A DNA stretch of 64,000 nucleotides from Paraclostridium bifermentans (GTDB lineage: Bacteria > Bacillota > Clostridia > Peptostreptococcales > Peptostreptococcaceae), in NCBI RefSeq assembly GCF_019916025.1, contig NZ_CP079737.1, positions 806,001 to 870,000 on the forward strand. The letters are read 5' to 3'. This document shows positions 52,925-61,761 of the stretch, one piece after another. Made by a program: the position numbers and the translations under genes. Numbering within the stretch: the stretch's first letter is position 1; each line of letters starts with the position of its first letter. The notes beneath the pieces are model-generated. The model did no database searches, was not told the origin of the DNA, and saw only the letters and a list, made by a program, of their open reading frames with translations.

Positions 52925-53536
52925 ATGAGTAATAAATTAAATGAAGGTAATTATGAGTTTGTTTTAAAACATACAATAAAAAGCTTTCAACAATCCAATA
53001 TTGATCAAATATTACAAATGTCAAATTCTACATACAATCATGATGAAAATTACTTCGAAATTAAATTCCTAAACACATTTTTAAAAGTACAATATCCATC
53101 TGGAAAAATCTTAACAGAATCTAATGAAATTATAACTGACACAGCTACAAATATATTGATATTAAGGTTTTTAACTAATGCAAAGGGAATAAAAGAAACT
53201 AAAAAATACTTAACTTACAAAGAAATTGAAGGTGGATATGTTTATTATCCAAATTTTAAATCGAGAACTATTAAGAAATTAATTGATAGTTATGGTAAGG
53301 AAATAGAAAAATTTAAATTACATATGGAAAACATAGGGGCTGAAAAATTAGAAATAGGGGATATTTCATATAAGGTAAGATTTATAAATGATACTTATGT
53401 TGTGTTTGTTTTATGGGAAGGCGATGAGGAGTTAGAGCCATCTGGAAATATATTATTTGACGCTAATATAAGCTATTATTTTAATGCTGAGGACTTAGCA
53501 GTTGTTCCAGAGATAATATTACTAAATTTAAAATAA
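52925..53536 (+). CDS. DUF3786 domain protein
   Basis: Soluble protein of 203 residues. The C-terminal block VVFVLWEGDEELEPSGNILFDANISYYFNAEDLAVV is the DUF3786 signature, and the N-terminal GGYVYYPNFKSRTI region also fits. Function unknown. In anaerobes the family is often near corrinoid or one-carbon genes, but none is present here. AATAGGTGATGTA lies before the ATG. Confidence 0.85.
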   Translation: MSNKLNEGNYEFVLKHTIKSFQQSNIDQILQMSNSTYNHDENYFEIKFLNTFLKVQYPSGKILTESNEIITDTATNILILRFLTNAKGIKETKKYLTYKEIEGGYVYYPNFKSRTIKKLIDSYGKEIEKFKLHMENIGAEKLEIGDISYKVRFINDTYVVFVLWEGDEELEPSGNILFDANISYYFNAEDLAVVPEIILLNLK

Positions 53537-53611
53537 ATATTGAATTAGAATGTCATAAATTGTTAATTATCATAATATATACTATTAATAGATTAGAGGG
53601 GGTACCTAATT

Positions 53612-53734
53612 ATGAATATATCTGGAAGTATAAGAAATGTGAAGAAAAAACAAAGTAAATTATACACATTGCTTGCAATAGCTGATGTATTAGTACTAGC
53701 TGCTTCATTTGGAATTATAATGATAAATTATTAG
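53612..53734 (+). CDS. Small single-helix membrane protein (40 aa)
   Basis: A 40-codon gene with a strong AGAGGGGG site and its own terminator. It has a basic first half (NVKKKQSKLY) and one membrane helix (about 20-38). No family recognised. It forms a complete short transcription unit between the DUF3786 gene and the Nudix gene. Confidence 0.65.
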   Translation: MNISGSIRNVKKKQSKLYTLLAIADVLVLAASFGIIMINY

Positions 53735-53739
53735 AAGTA

Positions 53740-53769
53740 AAAGGCTGTTTCATTTGAGACAGCTTTTTT
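53740..53769 (+). terminator. Terminator after the 40-aa gene
   Basis: AAGGCTGTTTC and GAGACAGCTTTTTT arms with a short loop; its T-run is also one arm of the inverted repeat at 53762-53859. Confidence 0.8.
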
Positions 53770-53913
53770 ACGCTTAAATAAATTATGATTGCTAAAAATC
53801 TTCAAATAACCCATTAAACTTATGTATATCAAAATTATATGTTTTGAGCGTAAAAAAGCCTTTGAGAAACGGACGAAGTCGTTGGCGAAATGAGTGGAGC
53901 GAATTTTTTTCAT
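53762..53913. repeat. Inverted repeat plus GC-rich element before the Nudix gene
   Basis: GCTTTTTTACGCTTAAA at 53762-53778 is repeated inverted at 53843-53859 with one G-T pair. Directly after it, about 46 bases (53858-53903) are roughly half G+C against under 30 percent around them. They hold GGACGAAGTCG and two GCGAA repeats and end in seven Ts. It looks like an inserted small element or a structured RNA/terminator. Confidence 0.5.
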
Positions 53914-53956
53914 TTATATTATAATGGTATATATAATAAAAACTTGGGAGGATACG

Positions 53957-54514
53957 ATGGAATATATAGAGCAAATAAAAAACTATAAACCTATAAATGA
54001 GCAGGAAAAAAATGATAGAGAATTAATATTAGAGTGTATAGAAAAGTACGATAATATATTAACTAGAGATAATAAAATTTGTCATATAACAAGCTCAGGA
54101 TTTATTGTTAATAAAAATAGAGATAAAGTACTTATGATACATCACAATATATACAACTCATGGGGATGGACAGGTGGTCATGCAGATGGAGATAGTGATT
54201 TATTAAATGTAGCTATAAAAGAAGCTAAAGAAGAAACTGGAATTAAAAGTGTTAAACCGATAACTGATGAAATTTGTTCGATAGAAATTTTAACAGTTAA
54301 TTCTCATATAAAGAGAGGAAATTTTGTATCAGCACATTTGCATTTATCCGTAGCTTATATTTTAGAAGCTGATGAAAATGAAGAGCTTTTTATTAAGGAA
54401 GATGAAAATAGTGGAGTGAGATGGATACCAATAGATGAAATTGAGGAGAATGTAAATGAGGAGCATATGATAAGTATTTACAATAAACTTATACAAAAAG
54501 CTAAAAATATTTAA
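53957..54514 (+). CDS. Nudix hydrolase
   Basis: Protein of 185 residues with a Nudix box beginning GGHADGDSDLL and ending KEAKEETGI, where the usual glutamate at the seventh position is replaced. The catalytic REUXEE part is intact. It would hydrolyse a nucleoside-diphosphate derivative of unknown identity. GGGAGGATACG supports the ATG at 53957; the frame upstream is non-coding. Confidence 0.88.
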   Translation: MEYIEQIKNYKPINEQEKNDRELILECIEKYDNILTRDNKICHITSSGFIVNKNRDKVLMIHHNIYNSWGWTGGHADGDSDLLNVAIKEAKEETGIKSVKPITDEICSIEILTVNSHIKRGNFVSAHLHLSVAYILEADENEELFIKEDENSGVRWIPIDEIEENVNEEHMISIYNKLIQKAKNI

Positions 54515-54520
54515 AAAATT

Positions 54521-54572
54521 AAGCTATGCTAGAACTTAGCTATTTGAATATAAGTTCTAGCATAGCTTTTTT
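54521..54572. terminator. Bidirectional terminator
   Basis: A perfect 18-bp stem (54521-54538 with 54551-54568) based on AAGCTATGCTAGAAC between convergent genes. Confidence 0.9.
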
Positions 54573-54582
54573 ATTTTAAGAC

Positions 54583-55320
54583 TTAAGACGTTAGTCTATA
54601 GTTATTTTTACATGATTCTAACATTTTTTCTAATTTAATTTTTGGATCTTTATTATTATGACGAGGATTTGAAGCTTGCTTTAAATAATTTTTATATTCT
54701 TTAGATTCTCTTTTGAAAAATTTGTATATAGAAAGATTAAATAGATTTTCATTTTCTTTGAAATTAATATAGTTTAGATAAGAGTTTTTGATATCATGAT
54801 TAGAGCTTAATAAATCATGTATTTTAGATTTTATTATATCTAAATTGTTTATTAGATTTTCTGTATTTATATCGAGTTCAGTGTTAACAAATGAACAGTT
54901 TTTAGAGCTATTAGTGAGAATAGATAATACGTCATACTGAGCTAATTTTATTTCTTTTACAAAATAATTATATAAGAAGAATAAATCTCCCAGTTCTTTT
55001 TCAGGTTTAAATTCTCCTTGCGAAATTAATTTAATTGACTTTAATTCTTTATCTGATGATACAGTAAGCTGCGTTCCATTATTAAAAACTATGGTGTTAG
55101 GAAATGAAATGTCTTTAAAATCAATGGGACCAACTAAAATTTTATCTTTAACTTTAAAAAAACTTTCTCCTTGGTATATTATAAAATCATCACCATAATT
55201 ATAGTAAATAGTCTTGGTTGGAACTACATCACCAGATTTAAATTCATCTAACTTATCATAAGATTTTATTATATTACCACTATTGCCTAGTATTGGATAA
55301 TAGAAACATTCAAATAACAT
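54583..55320 (-). CDS. Uncharacterised 245-aa protein
   Basis: Soluble protein. The first 110 residues look like short beta strands with hydrophilic turns; the last 130 are helical and lysine/asparagine-rich, ending KLEKMLESCKNNYRLTS. There is no signal peptide or membrane helix. AATAGGAGGA precedes the ATG. I do not recognise a family. Low-complexity composition and an unshared layout make a species-level accessory gene likely. Confidence 0.7.
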   Translation of the reverse strand: MLFECFYYPILGNSGNIIKSYDKLDEFKSGDVVPTKTIYYNYGDDFIIYQGESFFKVKDKILVGPIDFKDISFPNTIVFNNGTQLTVSSDKELKSIKLISQGEFKPEKELGDLFFLYNYFVKEIKLAQYDVLSILTNSSKNCSFVNTELDINTENLINNLDIIKSKIHDLLSSNHDIKNSYLNYINFKENENLFNLSIYKFFKRESKEYKNYLKQASNPRHNNKDPKIKLEKMLESCKNNYRLTS

Positions 55321-55534
55321 ATAAATCCTCCTATTTTTATATTATAATTTGTTAAAAAATTATTTATCTTATACTTTAAATATAGCTAAAGCTCCTATAT
55401 ATAGCAACTATAATATTAAAAGAAAATAAGATTAAAAACATCAATCATTGACATTTATATTTATTATAGATATTTAAAGGAACTAAACCTATAATATTAG
55501 TATATGAATAAAATAAAATTTGGGGGTATTTTAA

Positions 55535-56473
55535 GTGAAATTTATAGATTTACATTGTGATACGATAGATTTATTAATGTTAGGAAAAGGTGGAAGTAAT
55601 TTAAGTCAAAATGAACACTGCATAGATATAAAAAAGCTTAAAGAAGGAAACTGTTTAGCGCAGACATTTGCATTATATGTTGATATTGATGAGCATAAAA
55701 ATGCATATAAGCATTGTATGAATATGGCAAATAAATTCCATGAAGAGATAAAATTAAATAATGAATTTATAGGCTTAGCTACTAACTATACAGATATAAT
55801 AAAAAATGAAAAAGAAGGTAAAATGAGTGCACTTTTAGCAATAGAGGAAGGTGCTGTTTTAGAAGGCAATTTAGAAAATTTGAGAAAATTCTATGATCTT
55901 GGAGTTAGAATGATTACATTAACATGGAATCATGAAAATGAAATTGGATATCCACATGTAAAGCCGGAGAATATAACTAAAGGACTAAAGCCTTTTGGGA
56001 TTGAAGTTGTTGAAAATATGAATGATTTAGGCATGATTGTAGATGTATCACACTTATCTGATGCAGGTTTTTATGATGTAGCAAAAATATCTAAAAAACC
56101 ATTTATTGCAACTCACTCAAATTCAAGAGAAATGACTAAACATAGTAGAAACTTAACTGATGAAATGATTAAGATATTAGCAAATGCAGGAGGAGTAACT
56201 GGAATAAACTTCTGTAGTGCATTTATAGGAGAAACTCCTATGACTATGATAAGTGATATGGTAAGACATATAAAACATATCAGAAATGTAGGAGGAATAG
56301 ATGTAATAGCACTTGGTTCAGACTTTGATGGAATAGAGTCTCCTGTTGAAATTAAAAACTCAAGTGAGATGAATAAGCTTGCAATACAGTTGGAAAAAGA
56401 AGGTTTTAAAGTTGATGAAATAGAAAAGATTTTCTATAAAAATGCACTTAGAGTAATTAAAGATGTAATGTAA
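55535..56473 (+). CDS. Membrane-dipeptidase-like M19 peptidase
   Basis: Zinc dipeptidase of 312 residues of the renal dipeptidase family, with the metal motif HCDT at the N-terminus, EEGAVLEG (bridging glutamate), DVSHLSD, THSNSR and GSDFDGI. The GTG start is supported by GGGGG with 8-base spacing. It has no signal peptide, so it is cytoplasmic and probably acts on imported dipeptides. A strong terminator overlaps the stop codon region. Confidence 0.93.
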   Translation: MKFIDLHCDTIDLLMLGKGGSNLSQNEHCIDIKKLKEGNCLAQTFALYVDIDEHKNAYKHCMNMANKFHEEIKLNNEFIGLATNYTDIIKNEKEGKMSALLAIEEGAVLEGNLENLRKFYDLGVRMITLTWNHENEIGYPHVKPENITKGLKPFGIEVVENMNDLGMIVDVSHLSDAGFYDVAKISKKPFIATHSNSREMTKHSRNLTDEMIKILANAGGVTGINFCSAFIGETPMTMISDMVRHIKHIRNVGGIDVIALGSDFDGIESPVEIKNSSEMNKLAIQLEKEGFKVDEIEKIFYKNALRVIKDVM

Positions 56474-56513
56474 AAAACAGGCTCATTCTATTTAATAGAA
56501 TGAGCCTGTTTTT
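56473..56513. terminator. Bidirectional terminator
   Basis: AAAAACAGGCTCATTCTA pairs perfectly with its inverted copy across TTTA between convergent genes. Confidence 0.9.
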
Positions 56514-56519
56514 GAGTGT

Positions 56520-56864
56520 CTATTTTATTAACTCTAAGTATCCACTTGGGTGGAAATAGTAAATATGACTAGTATCTTGATCAACGAAATATCCCATATC
56601 AGTTTCAACGTCTGGTAAGAATACGTATCCTTTTAAACCTTTGTCTTGTAAAGCTTTAAAATTATCTGAAGTTCCTTGGAATATGTAATTTACTTTGTCA
56701 TTATTATTTATTAAAAGCTGTTGTGCATCAGCTTGAGTTAATGTATGTTGTTTTTGAACAGTTGCTTGATTATTATTTTCTTGAGCAAAAGTTATTTCAT
56801 GAGTAGGATTTACTAAAAATAGTCCTCCAACTAATATTGATAAAACTAAGATTGATTTTTTCAT
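56520..56864 (-). CDS. Small secreted protein, uncharacterised
   Basis: Exported protein of 114 residues with a clear signal peptide (about 1-28, ending near TFAQE). The mature part is about 86 residues: QADAQQLLINNNDKVNYIF, then GYVFLPDVETDMGYFVDQ, with aromatic residues at the end. It has no cysteine and no anchor, so it should be released. AAGGGG precedes the ATG. No family recognised; perhaps a PepSY-like small domain, but uncertain. Confidence 0.72.
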   Translation of the reverse strand: MKKSILVLSILVGGLFLVNPTHEITFAQENNNQATVQKQHTLTQADAQQLLINNNDKVNYIFQGTSDNFKALQDKGLKGYVFLPDVETDMGYFVDQDTSHIYYFHPSGYLELIK

Positions 56865-57099
56865 ATGTAAAACCCCTTTTCTTTATATAATATTTATTTA
56901 AGTATAATTGCTTATGTCTTTCTATATTTAAATATTACCATAGAAAAAATATAGATAACAGTTACACCGTTGTTACTTACGGTTACGAAATTGTAATTAA
57001 AAATGTGTTTAAAATACAAGTTAATAAATGTGAATATATACTCTTTTTAATTCCTATTATATAATTAATATGTATGAAATTTTATTGAGAGAGGTTTTT

Positions 57100-58758
57100 A
57101 TGGCAGGAGAAGGAATCGTACTTAATTTACTAGAAAAAACTAGTTTTCTAATAGTGATTTTAATTTTAATGAGTAAAATTAAAATCTTAAAGAATATATT
57201 AAAAAGTGAGCAAAATAATAAAAGAAATTTAATTATAATTTCAGGTGTATTTAGTTTTCTTGCTATTGTAGGAACGTACCTTGGAATAGATGTGGATGGC
57301 TCTATGGCAAATGTACGAAATATTGCGATAGTTTCAGGCGGAATGTTGTTTGGACCTATAGTAGGGGCTACAGCAGGCATTATTGCAGGAGTTCATAGGT
57401 TTTTAATTGATATAAATGGAATAACAGCAATACCTTGCTTTTTAACTAGTGTGCTGGCAGGTGTTTTATCAGGATATTTATGCAATAGAGTAGATAGTGA
57501 TAAAAAATGGGTGGTTGGAATAATATGTGGAATGTTTGTTGAAAGCATGAGCATGGAAATTATTTTAATATTATCAAGACCTTATGATATAGCTGTATCT
57601 ATTGTAAGACACATATATATACCTATGATGATAGGTCAAGTTGGAATAGGTTTTTTAATATCTATTTTACAGAGTTTAAGAAGAGAAAAAGAAGAAATTG
57701 CAGCGCAACAAGCAAAGTTATCACTTGATATAGCAAACAAAACACTTCCATATTTTAGGAATATGAATAAAAACTCATTAAATAAAGTTTGTGAAATAAT
57801 AAAAAATGATATAGATGCTGATGCTGTGTCGATTACAGATAGGAAGGTTGTATTGTCTTATGTTGGAATAGGAGAAGATTATTTTAAAAATAATAATAAG
57901 ACTTTAAGCAATATAACTAAAGAATGTATTATTAAAGGTGAAATTATATATATAAAAGAAGAACAAGAAGAATATTTAGTTGATAAAAAAACTCCTTTAA
58001 AAACAGCTATGATAATTCCCTTGAAAGAAAATGATGAAACTGTAGGAACATTAAAAATATACTACTCAAAGCAACGTGAAATAACAGAATCTAGACAAGC
58101 ATTAGCTATTGGATTATCTCAAATGATATCTACATTGATGGAAATATCTAAGGTTGAGCAAATGAAAGAGGCCGCAAATAAAGCTGAAATAAAGGCATTA
58201 CAAACTCAAATAAACCCACATTTTTTATTTAATGCATTAAACACAATAACTTCATTTATACGAATAAATCCAGATATAGCTAGAAATTTAATTATAAATT
58301 TAGCTATTTTTCTAAGATATAATTTAGAGTTTAGTGACACGACTATAGATATAAAAAAAGAATTAGAACAAGTGAAAGCATATGTTGAAATCGAAAAAGC
58401 AAGATTTGGAGACAAGTTAAATGTAATTTATGATATAGATGAAGATGTTAATATAAAAATACCGAGTTTAATAATTCAACCATTAGTTGAAAATGCAATT
58501 ATACATGGAATAAGAGCTAATGGAGGGCATGGAACTGTTAAAATTAGTGTTAAAAATAAAACTAATAAAATATATATAAGTGTAGAAAATGATGGAGTAA
58601 CTATAGATAAAGATATAATAAAAAAAGTTAAAAATGGAAATATGCCAGAAAATAAAATTGGACTTTATAATGTGCATTTAAGAATGAAACTTATGTATGG
58701 TAAAGGCTTAAGTATAAAAAGACTAAATCCAGGTACAAAAATAGAATTTTCAATATAG
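57100..58758 (+). CDS. lytS: LytS-type sensor histidine kinase
   Basis: Kinase of 552 residues. The 5TM-LytS membrane domain (about 1-200) has the FGPIVGATAGIIAGVHRF loop. A GAF-like domain follows (about 220-340). The histidine kinase part shows NPHFLFNALNTI (phospho-histidine near 373) and LIIQPLVENAIIHG for ATP binding. An ATG at 57070 is also in frame, but GAGAGAGG supports 57100. With the LytTR regulator 12 bases downstream it forms a LytSR system that responds to membrane potential or pyruvate-like cues in relatives. Confidence 0.93.
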   Translation: MAGEGIVLNLLEKTSFLIVILILMSKIKILKNILKSEQNNKRNLIIISGVFSFLAIVGTYLGIDVDGSMANVRNIAIVSGGMLFGPIVGATAGIIAGVHRFLIDINGITAIPCFLTSVLAGVLSGYLCNRVDSDKKWVVGIICGMFVESMSMEIILILSRPYDIAVSIVRHIYIPMMIGQVGIGFLISILQSLRREKEEIAAQQAKLSLDIANKTLPYFRNMNKNSLNKVCEIIKNDIDADAVSITDRKVVLSYVGIGEDYFKNNNKTLSNITKECIIKGEIIYIKEEQEEYLVDKKTPLKTAMIIPLKENDETVGTLKIYYSKQREITESRQALAIGLSQMISTLMEISKVEQMKEAANKAEIKALQTQINPHFLFNALNTITSFIRINPDIARNLIINLAIFLRYNLEFSDTTIDIKKELEQVKAYVEIEKARFGDKLNVIYDIDEDVNIKIPSLIIQPLVENAIIHGIRANGGHGTVKISVKNKTNKIYISVENDGVTIDKDIIKKVKNGNMPENKIGLYNVHLRMKLMYGKGLSIKRLNPGTKIEFSI

Positions 58759-58770
58759 GAGGATTTACTA

Positions 58771-59511
58771 ATGAAGTGTATTATCGTAGAAGATGAATTT
58801 CCAGCAAGAGAAGAACTAAAATATTTTATTAAAAATCATAGTAATATTGAAATTGTAAGTGAATTTGATAATGGAATAGATGTTTTAAAGTTTATACAAG
58901 AAAATAGCATAGATGTTATATTTTTAGATATAAACATACCTATGTTAGATGGTATATTACTAGCTAAAACTATAAATAAATTTAAGTACAAGCCTAAAAT
59001 TGTATTTATAACAGCTTATAAAGAGCATGCAGTGGAGGCATTTGAATTAGAAGCATTTGATTATGTCTTAAAGCCTTATTCGGATCAGAGAATAATAAAT
59101 ACATTAAATAAACTAAAAGACTGTGAAGAAAATGAAAAGGTTTTAAAAAGAGAACAAAATTTAGAAGAAAAAAGCGATATGCAAGATACAATAACGATGT
59201 GGAAAAATGATAAAATTATAGTTTTAAAATTTGATGATATATATTACTGCGAAGCAAACGAAAGAGAAACAATAGTTTATACAAAAGAAAATGAATATAT
59301 AGTTAAAAGCTCTATTTCTGAGTTTTTCAAAAGTTTACCGAGTAATCAATTTTTTAAAACGCATAGATCTTATATTGTTAATATAAATAAAATAAAAGAA
59401 ATTATACCGTGGTTTAATAGTACATATATACTGAAGTTAAATGATATAAAAAAAGAAATTCCAGTTAGTAGAAGCAATATAAAAGAATTTAGAAATACTA
59501 TGCATATATAA
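58771..59511 (+). CDS. lytR: LytTR-family response regulator
   Basis: Regulator of 246 residues. The receiver domain has the phospho-aspartate D53 in FLDINIPMLDG and the conserved lysine in YVLKPYS. The C-terminal LytTR DNA-binding domain (about 145-246) has IYYCEANERETIVYT and FFKTHRSYIVN. AGGAGG precedes the ATG. It follows lytS in one operon and ends at a terminator. In relatives LytR controls lrgAB-type or pyruvate transporter genes; none is in the window. Confidence 0.94.
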   Translation: MKCIIVEDEFPAREELKYFIKNHSNIEIVSEFDNGIDVLKFIQENSIDVIFLDINIPMLDGILLAKTINKFKYKPKIVFITAYKEHAVEAFELEAFDYVLKPYSDQRIINTLNKLKDCEENEKVLKREQNLEEKSDMQDTITMWKNDKIIVLKFDDIYYCEANERETIVYTKENEYIVKSSISEFFKSLPSNQFFKTHRSYIVNINKIKEIIPWFNSTYILKLNDIKKEIPVSRSNIKEFRNTMHI

Positions 59512-59541
59512 GAGGTACTAAAGAAATTTAGTACCTTTTTT
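59512..59541 (+). terminator. Terminator after lytR
   Basis: AGGTACTAAA pairs with TTTAGTACCT, followed by Ts, and starts right at the stop codon. Confidence 0.85.
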
Positions 59542-59626
59542 ATGTATAAAATTATATCTGAAATTTATGGAAAATATTCCGAAAAAAGAAATGTACAATT
59601 AGAAAAAATTCCAGTAAAATAAGTTT

Positions 59627-59642
59627 GAAGAAAACGTTAACA
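59627..59642 (+). promoter_or_regulatory. CcpA cre site before the PTS operon
   Basis: GAAGAAAACGTTAACA shows the symmetric GAAAACGTT core of cre operators in this family. It lies 23 bases before the EIIC start, where CcpA binding would block transcription when a preferred sugar is present. Confidence 0.65.
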
Positions 59643-59664
59643 AAATTCGACAGGAGGATATAAC

Positions 59665-61005
59665 ATGGAAAAAGTAACACAATTTATAGAAGAAAAAATG
59701 GTGCCAAAAGTAGCTAAATTTTCAAATTTACGTTATATAAAAGCATTACGTTCAGGATTCTTTGCTATAATGCCTCTTACAATAATAGGATCTATATTTT
59801 TATTAATAGCAGATTTTCCTGTAAGTGGATATGCAGAATTTATGGCTAATATATTTGGAGCAAACTGGGGAGCTTATTTAGAGCCAGGTTATAGAGCTAC
59901 ATTTGATTTGATGGGAGTAATGTTAGCTGGAACGTTATCATATAAACTGGCTGAAGATTATAAGTTAGATAGTTTATCTGTAATGATAATATCTTTAGTA
60001 GCTTATATGATAGTAACTCCTAAATCTATGACAACAGATGCCGGAGAATTTGTGAATAAAGTTATTCCTATGGTTTGGTTAGGTGCTAGAGGAGTTATAA
60101 CTGCAATTATAATGAGTATATTATCTACAGAAATTTATAGATTTGCAATTGATAAAAAAATAGTGATTAAGCTTCCAAGTAATGTCCCAGAAATGGTAAG
60201 TAAGTCATTTACAGCTTTAGTACCAGGGACTATAGTAGTTTTAATTTCACTAATATTAAATGGAATATTCTTATTTATGGGAACTACAATGCATGACTTT
60301 ATATACACTGTATTACAAGTTCCATTACAAGGGTTAACTTCATCAGTAGAGGCTATAACTGTAGTCGCAGGATTAAATGGATTATTATGGTGGTTTGGAA
60401 TACATCCTACTGTAGTTAACTCAATAGTTAATCCTTTATTAAATGCTAATGCTATAGAGAATTTAGAACTATTTAAAGCTGGACATCTTACATTTGAAAA
60501 TGCAAATGTAGGAACAATACAAATGATAGATCAATTTGCTACAATAGGCGGAGCAGGTATGACTATAGGACTAGTAGTTGCTATGCTTATAGTTGCAAGA
60601 TCTCAAAGATTAAAGATGATGTCAAAATTAGGGGCAGTTCCATCTTTATTTAATATAAATGAGCCACTTATATTTGGTACTCCGATTATATTAAATCCAT
60701 TAATGTTAGTACCGGTTACTTTAGCACCTATAGTATCAGTATTGATAGCTTACTTAGCTATGAAATTACAATTCATGCTACCGTTTAATGGAGTTATAGC
60801 ACCTTGGACGACACCACCTATAATAAGTGGGTTATTAGTCAGTGGATGGCAAGGAGCATTGATTCAATTGATAGCTATAGTTGCATCTACTTTAATATAC
60901 TTACCATTTGTAAAAGCATTAGATAATCAATATAGAAAAGAAGAACTAGAAGTTGAAGAAAATAATTCAGAATCAGATTCTGAAGATGATGAATGGGCGT
61001 TATAA
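59665..61005 (+). CDS. PTS system EIIC component, cellobiose/chitobiose (CelB/LicC) type
   Basis: Sugar-transporting membrane subunit of 446 residues with about ten helices. LNGLLWWFGIHPTVVNS and NINEPLIFGTPIILNP are the sugar-binding and glutamate motifs of the lactose/cellobiose EIIC family. The C-terminus is a short acidic tail. No EIIA or EIIB is adjacent, so these must come from elsewhere. The regulator gene begins 1 base after the stop. It has a cre site upstream and AGGAGGA before the ATG. Confidence 0.92.
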   Translation: MEKVTQFIEEKMVPKVAKFSNLRYIKALRSGFFAIMPLTIIGSIFLLIADFPVSGYAEFMANIFGANWGAYLEPGYRATFDLMGVMLAGTLSYKLAEDYKLDSLSVMIISLVAYMIVTPKSMTTDAGEFVNKVIPMVWLGARGVITAIIMSILSTEIYRFAIDKKIVIKLPSNVPEMVSKSFTALVPGTIVVLISLILNGIFLFMGTTMHDFIYTVLQVPLQGLTSSVEAITVVAGLNGLLWWFGIHPTVVNSIVNPLLNANAIENLELFKAGHLTFENANVGTIQMIDQFATIGGAGMTIGLVVAMLIVARSQRLKMMSKLGAVPSLFNINEPLIFGTPIILNPLMLVPVTLAPIVSVLIAYLAMKLQFMLPFNGVIAPWTTPPIISGLLVSGWQGALIQLIAIVASTLIYLPFVKALDNQYRKEELEVEENNSESDSEDDEWAL

Positions 61006-61006
61006 C

Positions 61007-61759
61007 ATGAATTTAAATAAAAAGATTTCGCTAAATGCTAGAAATTTAAGTAAATTAGAAAAAGACTTATTACATGATTTATTAGAAAATAAAAGCAAAT
61101 TTACTTATAAAAAGTTTACTATAGCGAACATTGCAAATGAGTTTTCAGTTAGTAATACAAGTGTCCATAGACTATCAGAAAAATTAGGATATGATAGTTT
61201 TATCCAATTTAAAGATGATTATTTTAAAAGAAATGAAAAAAGTTCAAATGAAAATACTGTTTTGAATAATGATTTTGTAAACCTTATGATAGATACATAT
61301 AGTTTAGTATCAGAATCTATAAGTGATGAGATAATTGACAAAATGAATAGCTGCAAAAAAATTAATATTTACGGTATGGGAATGAGTAATTATCTAGGAA
61401 AGATCTTTCAAATAAAGTTACAACTTTTAGGTATTCCAGCTGAGCAGCACGATGACTCAAGATTTATGAGGCTATCAAGCCGTATATTAAAAAAAGAAGA
61501 AGATTTAGTTATAATACTTTCAAGAAGTGGAGAAACACCTGAGTTACTTGAAGTTTTGGTAGAAGCTAATTTGAAAGAAATAGATGTTGTATTGATAACG
61601 GAAACAAGAGGTTCTACTTTTGAAAGAATGTGTAAATATAAAATTTACACAGGGTGCACTCAAGATTCTGACACGGACATTGATACAAGACTTAACTTTC
61701 ATATAGCTATGGATATGCTTATAAAAAGGTTTATAGAAAAATACAAGAAGAAGGTATAG
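61007..61759 (+). CDS. RpiR-family sugar-responsive regulator
   Basis: Protein of 250 residues: an N-terminal helix-turn-helix (IANIANEFSVSNTSVHRLSEKLGYDSFIQFKDD) and a C-terminal SIS domain (about 105-245) with NIYGMGMSNYLGK and VIILSRSGETPELLEVL. Such regulators sense a phosphosugar. The frame also opens upstream within the EIIC gene, but the ATG at 61007 is closest to the stop of EIIC. It probably controls this operon. There is a 2-base gap to the aminotransferase gene. Confidence 0.92.
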   Translation: MNLNKKISLNARNLSKLEKDLLHDLLENKSKFTYKKFTIANIANEFSVSNTSVHRLSEKLGYDSFIQFKDDYFKRNEKSSNENTVLNNDFVNLMIDTYSLVSESISDEIIDKMNSCKKINIYGMGMSNYLGKIFQIKLQLLGIPAEQHDDSRFMRLSSRILKKEEDLVIILSRSGETPELLEVLVEANLKEIDVVLITETRGSTFERMCKYKIYTGCTQDSDTDIDTRLNFHIAMDMLIKRFIEKYKKKV

Positions 61760-61761
61760 CC

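Noticed and set aside
53731-53974. Two minus-strand 60-codon ORFs over the GC-rich element
   Set aside because: They lack ribosome sites and cover a terminator and an inverted repeat; better explained as non-coding repeat sequence.
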